Part shown: positions 36,207-45,707 of the stretch, piece after piece
How the letters are laid out: each line of letters starts with the position of its first letter
Numbering within the stretch: the first letter of the stretch is position 1
The notes under the pieces: model-generated
Told to the model about the DNA's origin: nothing
Databases searched by the model: none
Seen by the model: the letters and a program-made list of their open reading frames with translations, nothing else
Made by a program: the position numbers and the translations under genes
NCBI GenBank assembly: GCA_009840215.1
Contig: VXOC01000266.1
Span: 1 to 45,707, forward strand
Length of the DNA: 45,707 bases
Direction: 5' to 3'
From: Gemmatimonadota bacterium
GTDB lineage: Bacteria > Gemmatimonadota > Gemmatimonadetes > Longimicrobiales > Gaopeijiaceae

Positions 36207-36404
36207 CCCGTGGCAGGAATCGCCGCTGCCTTCAAGTCGTCCGGCTGATCCGCCAACCGCGTCTCGCCGCGGCGATGTGCTTGCGGCACTGCGCGCGGAG
36301 GGAATTGATCGGGCAGGGTGCGCATGGGACCTTTGTCCGGGCGCCGCCAACCGCATGAGGATCCCCGTGGGTGTAGTGCCGTGACGGTGTCGAGGTTGGC
36401 CGGG

Positions 36405-37709
36405 ATGCGTTCGGGAGACGCCACGTTCGGTGTCATCGGGCTGGGGTACGTGGGACTGCCCCTTGCGGTCGAGGCCGCCCGCAACGGGATCCGCGTACTC
36501 GGTTTCGACGTGGAGCACGGCGTGGTTGAGGGAGTCAACGGCGGCCTCAGCCACATCCAGGACCTGCCGCACGAAACCGTGGCGGACCTGGTCCGAAAGG
36601 GCCTCCTGACGGCCACCACCGACATGTCGCGTCTCCGGAAGTGCGATGCGGTGGCCATCTGTGTGCCCACCCCGCTCTCCAGGACGCGCGACCCGGACAT
36701 CTCGCACATCCTGGCCGCCGCGGAGGCGGTGGGCGATGCCCTGGTCGAGGGACAGCTGGTGGTGCTGGAATCGACGACGTATCCCGGCACGACGCGCGAA
36801 GTGGTGCTGCCGATTCTGGCCCGGAGCGGCCTGGAGGCCGGCAGGGACTTCTTTCTCTGCTTCTCGCCGGAGCGGGTGGATCCCGGCAACGCCGTCTGGA
36901 GGACGGGCAACACGCCGAAGATCATTGGAGGCATGACACCCGAGTGCGCGAAGATCGGGGCTGCCTTCTACTCGTGCTTCGTGGAGCGGATGGTCACCGT
37001 CTCTTCGGTGGAGGCCGCCGAACTGACGAAGATCCTCGAGAACGCCTTCCGTGCGGTCAACATCGGCCTGGTCAACGAAATGGCCCTGATCGCCGACCGG
37101 CTCGGGCTGGACATCTGGGAAGTGATCGAGGCAGCGGACACCAAGCCCTTCGGTTTCATGAAGTTCACGCCGGGTCCGGGACTGGGCGGCCACTGCCTCC
37201 CCGTGGACCCCCAGTACCTGTCCTGGAAGATGCGGAAGATGGACCACCGCACCCGTCTCATCGACATGGCCTCGGAGATCAACGCCGAGATGCCGACATT
37301 TGTCGCGGGCAAGGTCAGGGAGGCGCTGAACGGTGTGGGGAAGCCGGTCAAGGGGTCGAGGATCCTCCTCCTCGGGGTGGCCTACAAGAAGGATGTGGCC
37401 GATGTGCGGGAATCTCCCGCGATGGACATCCTGGACCACCTGGAGCGCGACGGCGCCGAGGTGCAGTATCACGACCCCCACGTACCCGAGTGGGCGACCC
37501 GGGACAGCCGCACGCTCACATCCGCGCCGCTCACTGACGATCTTCTGCGGGAGGCCGACGCGGCCGTGATCGTCACCGACCACTCCTGTTTCGACGCGGC
37601 CCGGATCCTGTCCCGCTCGGCGGTCGTGGTCGACGCCCGCAACGCGACGGCGGCGGTACCGGCCGCGAACAGCACCGCCCGGCCGCAGCGCTGGATCGTG
37701 AAGGGGTGA
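36405..37709 (+). CDS. UDP-N-acetylhexosamine 6-dehydrogenase (WbpA-type nucleotide-sugar dehydrogenase)
   Basis: NAD-dependent enzyme that oxidises C6 of a UDP-sugar to a uronic acid for surface polysaccharide. From ATG 36405 it has 434 residues. The Rossmann motif is GLGYVG (12-17), the middle domain has FSPERVDPGN and LTKILENAFRAVNI, and the catalytic Cys264 lies in PGPGLGGHCLPVDPQY. That form of the active-site motif is closer to WbpA (UDP-GlcNAc) than to WecC or UDP-glucose dehydrogenases. GAGG lies about 8 bases upstream; a GTG at 36381 and an ATG at 36318 are possible longer starts. The 198 bases before it contain nothing else I can support. Confidence 0.88.
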   Translation: MRSGDATFGVIGLGYVGLPLAVEAARNGIRVLGFDVEHGVVEGVNGGLSHIQDLPHETVADLVRKGLLTATTDMSRLRKCDAVAICVPTPLSRTRDPDISHILAAAEAVGDALVEGQLVVLESTTYPGTTREVVLPILARSGLEAGRDFFLCFSPERVDPGNAVWRTGNTPKIIGGMTPECAKIGAAFYSCFVERMVTVSSVEAAELTKILENAFRAVNIGLVNEMALIADRLGLDIWEVIEAADTKPFGFMKFTPGPGLGGHCLPVDPQYLSWKMRKMDHRTRLIDMASEINAEMPTFVAGKVREALNGVGKPVKGSRILLLGVAYKKDVADVRESPAMDILDHLERDGAEVQYHDPHVPEWATRDSRTLTSAPLTDDLLREADAAVIVTDHSCFDAARILSRSAVVVDARNATAAVPAANSTARPQRWIVKG

Positions 37710-37716
37710 CCTCCCG

Positions 37717-37773
37717 GCCTTGCCAGCCCGGCGCCTCACCGCTCCCCGGTTTCCGGGCGGCCCTGCGCACGGG
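37717..37773. repeat. REP-like dispersed repeat, copy B
   Basis: Begins 7 bases after the dehydrogenase stop. It shares 27 identical consecutive bases, from CCTTGCCAGCCCGG on, with copy A (21287-21339), then CCGGGCGG and CTGCGCACGGG with a few changes. The CCGCTC...GGGCGG pairing is kept. The left, CGAATAG-hairpin half of copy A is missing here. The rest of the 114-base gap has no feature. Confidence 0.65.
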
Positions 37774-37823
37774 TTCGCGTACCACTCGGTGGGTCGCCGT
37801 CCGGTGACCCCGGGCAGCAGTCC

Positions 37824-38762
37824 GTGCGCGTTCTGATCACCGGGGCTGCCGGGTTTCTCGGGTCCCATCTCGTCGACCGTTTCCTGGCGGATGGCTGCGA
37901 GGTGGTCGGCGTCGACAACCTGGTCACCGGTTCCCGCGCGAACCTGGAACACCTCGAGCGCGAGCCGTGCTTCGACCTGATCGAGCACGACATCTCCAAG
38001 CCCCTCTTCGTGGAGCCGAAGCTGGACGGTGTCCTGCACTTTGCGTCGCCTGCCAGCCCCGTCGACTATAACGCCCTCCCGATCCAGACGCTCAAGGCGG
38101 GGGGACCCGGGACGCACAACGCCCTGGGAATCGCCCTTCGCCACCGCTCCCGCTTCCTGCTCGCCTCGACCTCCGAAGTCTACGGGGACCCGAAGGTCCA
38201 CCCGCAGCTGGAGGAATACCGGGGGAACGTGAATCCCGTGGGGCCCAGAAGTGTATACGACGAAGCGAAGCGGTATGCCGAGGCGATGACCATGGCCTAC
38301 CACAGGACACATTCACTGGACACCCGCATTGTCAGGATCTTCAACACCTACGGCGCCCGGATGCGTCCGGCGGACGGACGGGTCGTCTCCAACTTCATTG
38401 TTCAGGGACTGCGCGGGGCGGCGATGACGATCTACGGCACCGGCGAGCAGACCCGTTCCTTCTGCCATGTGGAGGACCAGATCGAGGGTATCGTCCGGCT
38501 CTTCCACTCGGAACGCGTCGATCCGATCAATATCGGCAACCCGGACGAATCCACGATCCTGGATCTGGCCGCCATTGTCGGCGAGGAGACGGGCAGCCGG
38601 ACCGCTCCGGTCTTTCGTCCGCTGCCGCCCGACGATCCCGCGGTGCGTTGTCCGGACATCTCCGCGGCGCGCCGGGAACTGGGGTGGGGACCAACCATCG
38701 GGTTGCGCGACGGCGTCAGAAAGACGATCCCTTACTTCAGGGGGTTGGTCGAACAGGCATGA
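37824..38762 (+). CDS. UDP-glucuronate decarboxylase (UDP-xylose synthase)
   Basis: Extended SDR enzyme converting UDP-glucuronate to UDP-xylose. 312 residues from a GTG at 37824. The NAD motif is GAAGFLGSH (7-15). The active site has STSEVYGDP (115-123) and Tyr145-Lys149 in SVYDEAKR. The block [18 protein letters not shown] is the hallmark of bacterial and plant UXS. In most UXS proteins the loop here given as [14 protein letters not shown] reads VGTLNMLGLA. Its substrate would normally come from UDP-glucose dehydrogenase, while the neighbour looks like a UDP-HexNAc enzyme; either that enzyme takes UDP-Glc or UDP-GlcA is made elsewhere. The stop overlaps the next ATG. Confidence 0.92.
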   Translation: MRVLITGAAGFLGSHLVDRFLADGCEVVGVDNLVTGSRANLEHLEREPCFDLIEHDISKPLFVEPKLDGVLHFASPASPVDYNALPIQTLKAGGPGTHNALGIALRHRSRFLLASTSEVYGDPKVHPQLEEYRGNVNPVGPRSVYDEAKRYAEAMTMAYHRTHSLDTRIVRIFNTYGARMRPADGRVVSNFIVQGLRGAAMTIYGTGEQTRSFCHVEDQIEGIVRLFHSERVDPINIGNPDESTILDLAAIVGEETGSRTAPVFRPLPPDDPAVRCPDISAARRELGWGPTIGLRDGVRKTIPYFRGLVEQA

Positions 38763-39709
38763 AGACTGAACGGGGCATGAAGAACGGGCACTACCCGATA
38801 ATGTGGCGCGTCGCGCTCGCGGCGATCCTTCCGTTGTGGGCTGCCGCATGCGGCCACGATCCGGCGGAAGAGACCGCGCGGCTGCGCGGGGACCGCGCCT
38901 TCGCGCGCGGCGACTACGAGGAGGCGCTGGCCGAATACCGCCTCTCGCTGCTGCGCGAAGATCCGGGCACGGACGGTCTCGTGCGCGCTGCCCATGCCTA
39001 TGTGGCGCTCGGCCGCGTCGACGAGGCCCGGGCCCTGTACGACGAGGCTGCCCGCGAAGACAGCGTCCACGCGGATCAGGCCGTCTCCGATTTCGTTGCC
39101 CTGGCCAGGCGGGAGTACGAAAACGGCGACAACTACGGGGCGGCATCGGCGATGGAGGCGGCGCTCCACTTCCGGTCCGGCATCCTCGTGGAGGAGCTGG
39201 CCCTGCCCCTGGCACGGCACTACAGCGGGGCCGGCGAGCACGGCCGGGCCGGGGCGTTCTACCTCCGGGCCCTCCGGCGCAACAGCGACGATCCCGATGT
39301 GCTGGTGGAGACGGCGCTGGCGCACGAGGAGATCGGCGACTGTGAAAGTGCCCTGGTGTACTACGACGAGTTCAGGGAGTTGGCACCGCGGCGGGAATCG
39401 GAGATCCGGCTGAACCTGGGCAACTGTTCCTTCCTGCTTGCCGGCGAGCGCCGGGCTCAGGGCGCGAACGAGGAGGCCATCGCATATCTCGATGCGGTTC
39501 TGGAACTGAACGAGCCCAGAGCCCTCGTGCCGCAGGCGCACTTCGAAAAGGCCGAGATCCTGGCCGAGATGGGTGATTGTCCGGCCGCGCTGGAGTCCTA
39601 TCGGGCCGTTGCCGACGCAGGGGCCGCCGGACCTAGGTCACTGGTGCGCAGAGCCCGGAACCGAATCGACGAGATCAGGTTCGGCAGCGTGGAGGACGGC
39701 CTGTGCTGA
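38759..39709 (+). CDS. TPR-repeat probable lipoprotein
   Basis: 316 residues. The N terminus has a hydrophobic stretch (about 16-29) ending WAAACG, a weak lipobox with Cys near 31. The rest is helical and fits tetratricopeptide repeats: [70 protein letters not shown], and so on to the end. It overlaps the upstream stop (ATGA) and the start of the bamD-like gene downstream. A role in envelope assembly beside BamD is inference. An ATG six codons later is an alternative start. Confidence 0.8.
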   Translation: MKTERGMKNGHYPIMWRVALAAILPLWAAACGHDPAEETARLRGDRAFARGDYEEALAEYRLSLLREDPGTDGLVRAAHAYVALGRVDEARALYDEAAREDSVHADQAVSDFVALARREYENGDNYGAASAMEAALHFRSGILVEELALPLARHYSGAGEHGRAGAFYLRALRRNSDDPDVLVETALAHEEIGDCESALVYYDEFRELAPRRESEIRLNLGNCSFLLAGERRAQGANEEAIAYLDAVLELNEPRALVPQAHFEKAEILAEMGDCPAALESYRAVADAGAAGPRSLVRRARNRIDEIRFGSVEDGLC

Positions 39710-40563
39710 ACCAGGCGGTGGTCGCGAGCGCGCTTGCCAGCCCGGCACCGCGCCGCTCCCGGTGCTCGCGCGGCCTTGTGCTCGTCGGCCTCCTTGGAGC
39801 CGCCTGCTCTTCCGCGCCCCCGTACTCGGGATGGACCGAGAACCAGCTCTACGAGCACGGACAGCGAGCGTTCGACGCGGGGGACTGGGGCGAGGCCCGC
39901 CGCGCGTTTGAACGGCTCGTTCTCGCCTTCCCCCTCTTCGACCAGGCCGTCGAGGCCCGCTACTACCTGGCCCGCGCCTTCTACGAGGATGGTCAGTATG
40001 TGAGTGCGGTCTCCGAGTTCACCCGCATCGCGCAGGTTTTCCCGGACCACGAGCGCGCGAGCGACGCCTGGATGGGGCTGTGCCGTTCGTACGCGGCGCT
40101 GTCTCCCCATCCCCAGAGGGACCAGCAGGCCACCGTCGACGCCCGCAATACCTGCCGGAATGTCGCCGCCGACTTCGCGGGGACGCCGATTGGCGATAGC
40201 GCGGCGACAGTTGAGCGACAAATGACCGACAAGCTGGGTGAGCAGTCGTTCGCGATCGGCTCCTTCTACTTTCGGCAGGATCTCTACGAATCGGCCGAGC
40301 GGGTCTTCAAGCAGTTGCTGATCGAGTACCCGGGCACCGCCGCCGCACCGCGTGCGCTGGTCCGGCTGATCGAGATCTACGAGGAGTGGGGGTGGGAAGA
40401 CGATATGGAGGTCCACCGGACCAGGCTCCTGGAGGAGTATCCGGACTCCCCCGAGGCCAGGGCGCTGGATCAGTCCGCCCGCGGCGACACGGTCTCGATC
40501 GTTTTCAGCCGCGCGCCTCCGCGCCAGCGGTCCCCGCCGGCATGGTCGACAGGCGGCGGGTAG
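39703..40563 (+). CDS. bamD: Outer membrane protein assembly factor BamD (YfiO family)
   Basis: Lipoprotein of the BAM complex that folds beta-barrel proteins in the outer membrane. GTG 39703 gives 286 residues. The signal peptide ends LVLVGLLGAACSS, with the lipidated Cys near 35. TPRs follow: LYEHGQRAFDAGDWGEARRAFERLVLAFP, ARYYLARAFYEDGQYVSAVSEFTRIAQVFPDH and GSFYFRQDLYESAERVFKQLLIEYPGT, the classical BamD pattern. The codons of the positively charged part of the signal peptide are repeat copy C. It overlaps nadD by 22 bases. It supports an outer membrane in this organism. Confidence 0.9.
   Translation: MLNQAVVASALASPAPRRSRCSRGLVLVGLLGAACSSAPPYSGWTENQLYEHGQRAFDAGDWGEARRAFERLVLAFPLFDQAVEARYYLARAFYEDGQYVSAVSEFTRIAQVFPDHERASDAWMGLCRSYAALSPHPQRDQQATVDARNTCRNVAADFAGTPIGDSAATVERQMTDKLGEQSFAIGSFYFRQDLYESAERVFKQLLIEYPGTAAAPRALVRLIEIYEEWGWEDDMEVHRTRLLEEYPDSPEARALDQSARGDTVSIVFSRAPPRQRSPPAWSTGGG
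39730..39778. repeat. REP-like dispersed repeat, copy C, inside bamD
   Basis: Shares CTTGCCAGCCCGGC, CCGCTC and a GGTGCTCG...GCGGC tail with copies A and B, with scattered changes. In the bamD frame it reads ALASPAPRRSRCSRG, the charged start of the signal peptide. Copy C keeps an open frame, so it has been domesticated or is held by selection. Confidence 0.6.
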
Positions 40564-41159
40564 GGATCTTCGGCGGCACCTTCGATCCACCGCACCTGGG
40601 CCACTCGATCGTGGCCGCGGAGGTCATGGAGGCGCTCAGACTGGATCGCCTTCTGTGGGTGCCCGCCGCAGTCCCTCCCCACAAGCGCGACCATCCGGTC
40701 ACCTCCGCCGAGGTGCGGCGACGGATGGTCGCTGCCGCGGTCGCGGAAACACCCGGCTTCGCGCTGTGTGATCTGGAGGTGCAGCGAGGCGGTGTCTCCT
40801 ACACGGTGGACACCCTGCGCAGGCTCAGGTCGGACCATCCGGCCTGGTCGCTGTTCCTGATCATCGGCGCCGACCTGCTGGAAGGTTTTGCCTCCTGGAA
40901 GGAACCGGACGCGATCAGGAGGATGGCGCGGCTGGTGGCGATCTCGCGCGGCGCGACGGCGATGCGGCCGGGAAGCGATGTCACCGAGGGAGTTCGAACC
41001 GTTCGCGTGCCGCCCGTCGACATCTCGTCGTCGGAGGTCAGAAGACGGGTTGCCGGCGGAAAGGCCGTTTCCACCATGGTGGCGGCCCAGGTTCTGTCCA
41101 TTATTGAAAGTGAACGACTCTACCGGACCTCCCCCCCAGGCGGGTCGGGAGCACGGTAG
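40542..41159 (+). CDS. nadD: Nicotinate-nucleotide adenylyltransferase
   Basis: Makes NaAD from NaMN and ATP in NAD synthesis. ATG 40542 gives 205 residues, normal length. The nucleotidyltransferase motif is GIFGGTFDPPHLGHS (8-22). FLIIGADLLEGFASWKEPD and the C-terminal DISSSEVRRRV (ISSTxIR motif) complete it. It starts inside the bamD end. The open frame before it is non-coding. Confidence 0.95.
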   Translation: MVDRRRVGIFGGTFDPPHLGHSIVAAEVMEALRLDRLLWVPAAVPPHKRDHPVTSAEVRRRMVAAAVAETPGFALCDLEVQRGGVSYTVDTLRRLRSDHPAWSLFLIIGADLLEGFASWKEPDAIRRMARLVAISRGATAMRPGSDVTEGVRTVRVPPVDISSSEVRRRVAGGKAVSTMVAAQVLSIIESERLYRTSPPGGSGAR

Positions 41160-41208
41160 GCACGAAGAGGCGGATGTTCCCCGCCATGGGGAATGTCCGA
41201 ATGACAGC

Positions 41209-44529
<3,321 letters not shown>

Positions 44530-44589
44530 CCGTCGGCTGATGAATCCGCGCCTGCATGCCGCACGGCTCTTGTCGGCGGCCGGCTAGTC

Positions 44590-45330
44590 ATGGTCAGGTT
44601 CCGCGTCAACCCGGAAGCCGATGGCTTGCCCGAGCGAGGGGACGGCGCCGTCCACCCTCCGGAGGCGCGGCCCCGCGAGAGGCTTCAGCGCTTCGGCCCC
44701 GGCCCCCTCTCGGAGCACGAGCTGCTCGCCCTCGTGATCGGCTCGGGCAGCGGGTCGATTTCGGCGCGCACGCTCGCCGAACAGGTGCTCGGCCTCTCCG
44801 GCGGGCGCCTCAACGACCTTGCACAGATGGACCCGGGGCGCCTGGTGGAGATTCCGGGGATCGGTTTCGCGGTTGCCGCAAGGATCGTGGCGGCGATCGA
44901 ACTCGGCCGACGGGTGGGATCGGCACGTTCGAGCCGCGAGGACCCGATCACCGGTCCCGCCGATGTCCACGACATCTTCGCGCCCACCCTAGGGCACCTC
45001 GCCCACGAGGAGTTTCACATTCTCCTTCTGAACTCCCAGAACATCCCCATCTGCCAGCGCCAGGTCACGAAAGGGATCCTGGACGCGTCGCTGATCCATC
45101 CGCGCGAGGTCTTCCGCGACGCCATCGTGCTGCGGGCCGCGGCGCTGATCCTGGTGCACAATCACCCCTCCGGCAATCCCGAACCCTCGGCCGAAGACCT
45201 GAAGGTGACACGCCAGTTGTGCGAGGCGGGGGACCAGATCGGCATCCCGGTCCTGGACCACATCATCGTGGCGGGGGGGAGTTTTTCTTCGCTGGCCGGA
45301 AGAGGGTGTCTGCGAGGGGCGGGGCGCTGA
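44590..45330 (+). CDS. radC: RadC family JAB-domain protein
   Basis: 246 residues. The N-terminal helix-hairpin-helix part (RPRERLQRFGPGPLSEHELLALVIGSG, then LVEIPGIGFAVAARIVAAIELG, about 94-115) is followed by the JAMM metalloprotease-like domain: HEEFHILLLNSQN, then His190-x-His192 and Asp203 in HNHPSGNPEPSAEDL. Despite the name, a role in DNA repair is not established for the family. ATG 44590 lies 60 bases after secA without a strong ribosome binding site. A perfect palindrome and a hairpin follow. Confidence 0.95.
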   Translation: MVRFRVNPEADGLPERGDGAVHPPEARPRERLQRFGPGPLSEHELLALVIGSGSGSISARTLAEQVLGLSGGRLNDLAQMDPGRLVEIPGIGFAVAARIVAAIELGRRVGSARSSREDPITGPADVHDIFAPTLGHLAHEEFHILLLNSQNIPICQRQVTKGILDASLIHPREVFRDAIVLRAAALILVHNHPSGNPEPSAEDLKVTRQLCEAGDQIGIPVLDHIIVAGGSFSSLAGRGCLRGAGR

Positions 45331-45349
45331 GCCGCAAAGGCTTTGGGGC

Positions 45350-45403
45350 GCAACGCGTTGCCGCAGGACCGGGGGGCGGCCGCGCCCCGCACGGTGGGCG
45401 CGG
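45350..45403 (+). terminator. Palindrome and GC hairpin after radC (possible terminator)
   Basis: GCAACGCGTTGC (45350-45361) is a perfect 12-base palindrome 20 bases after radC. It is followed by CCGCGCCC (45380-45387) pairing with GGGCGCGG (45396-45403) across 8 bases. No T-run follows, so intrinsic termination is uncertain. The 12-base palindrome could instead be a regulator site for the following gene. Confidence 0.35.
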
Positions 45404-45428
45404 GGTGCAAATGAACCGGCGGTGAAGT

Positions 45429-45434
45429 TATGAT
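45429..45434 (+). promoter_or_regulatory. Possible -10 element before the last gene
   Basis: TATGAT (five of six to consensus) in an AT-rich stretch of the 216-base gap before the exported protein; TGCAAA 17 bases upstream is a weak -35. About 110 bases separate it from the ATG. Confidence 0.3.
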
Positions 45435-45546
45435 CACCATGCTCGTAATCAAGAGGATATTGGCGCGTACCGACTGCGTGAGGTGCGCGCCGCCGGCCCT
45501 GCCCTGCCCGTGGCCACCGATGGAATCCGTTGCAGAAAGGACACTG

Positions 45547-45707
45547 ATGTTGATCACGCGTTTCTCCGCCCCCTCGTCCCGCGTCACCGGAGCCGGTTTC
45601 AGGAAGGCGGTCGGCGCTTTGTCGACCGGGGTTTCCGTACTGGCGGCGGCCGCCACGCTGTTCGCCACCGGTGCCGCGGCCCAGGCCCCCATGGACGCCC
45701 CCATCCC
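45547..45707 (+). CDS. Start of an exported protein (cut by window end)
   Basis: Open to the end of the window, 53 codons seen. ATG 45547 has AAAGGA 5 bases upstream. The N terminus is a clear Sec signal peptide: Arg/Ser-rich start (MLITRFSAPSSRVTGAGFRK), hydrophobic core (about 21-38, LSTGVSVLAAAATLFATG), and a probable signal-peptidase site after AAA-Q or AQA. The mature part is only begun (APMDAPI), so no function can be given. Confidence 0.75.
   Translation, partial: MLITRFSAPSSRVTGAGFRKAVGALSTGVSVLAAAATLFATGAAAQAPMDAPI

Noticed and set aside
40888-41208. SecA with about 107 extra N-terminal residues
   Set aside because: The extra part is an alternate frame of nadD; the SecA family start is at 41209.

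Overview
This window is a GC-rich (roughly two-thirds G+C), almost gap-free run of housekeeping genes, all read on the + strand. It holds the ribosomal protein and RNA polymerase supercluster of a free-standing bacterial genome. GC content, a long SecA (1106 aa), an enlarged RpoB and the gene order would suit Gemmatimonadota or a related lineage. That placement is inference; the domain Bacteria is certain.

Layout. 1-1764: end of pyrF, then cysS. 1882-2497: four tRNA genes (Thr-TGT, Tyr-GTA, Gly-TCC, Thr-GGT) ahead of a first tuf gene, the same order as thrU-tyrU-glyT-thrT-tufB in E. coli. 2608-15534: tuf, secE, nusG, rplK, rplA, rplJ, rplL, rpoB, rpoC. 15587-20091: str operon with its own promoter and a large leader structure (rpsL, rpsG, fusA, second tuf). 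20105-35566: S10, spc and alpha operons in near-canonical order (rpsJ to rplQ, with secY, adk and map inside). 35640-36206: a membrane-anchored protein of unknown function. 36405-38762: two nucleotide-sugar enzymes, a UDP-HexNAc 6-dehydrogenase and a UDP-glucuronate decarboxylase. 38759-45330: a TPR lipoprotein, bamD, nadD, secA and radC. The window ends inside a gene for an exported protein.

The genes form the transcription and translation core (RNA polymerase alpha, beta and beta'; elongation factors Tu and G; NusG; most large- and small-subunit proteins) together with the Sec export machinery (SecE, SecY, SecA) and N-terminal processing (Map). Many neighbours overlap by 1-4 bases (ATGA or TGATG), so translational coupling is likely through the S10-spc region.

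No defence system, prophage, CRISPR array or biosynthetic cluster is visible. The points worth a second look are: (i) a small family of dispersed REP-like repeats, one splitting rplC from rplD and one supplying the signal-peptide codons of bamD; (ii) rpsN, infA and rpmG missing from their usual places, with an 8-codon ORF coupled on both sides sitting where rpsN should be; (iii) a nested hairpin leader before rpsL and several other strong hairpins; (iv) two apparently identical tuf copies with codon use unlike their neighbours; (v) an insertion of about 130 residues near the RpoB C terminus; (vi) Arg instead of Lys at position 88 of S12, a streptomycin-resistance position.
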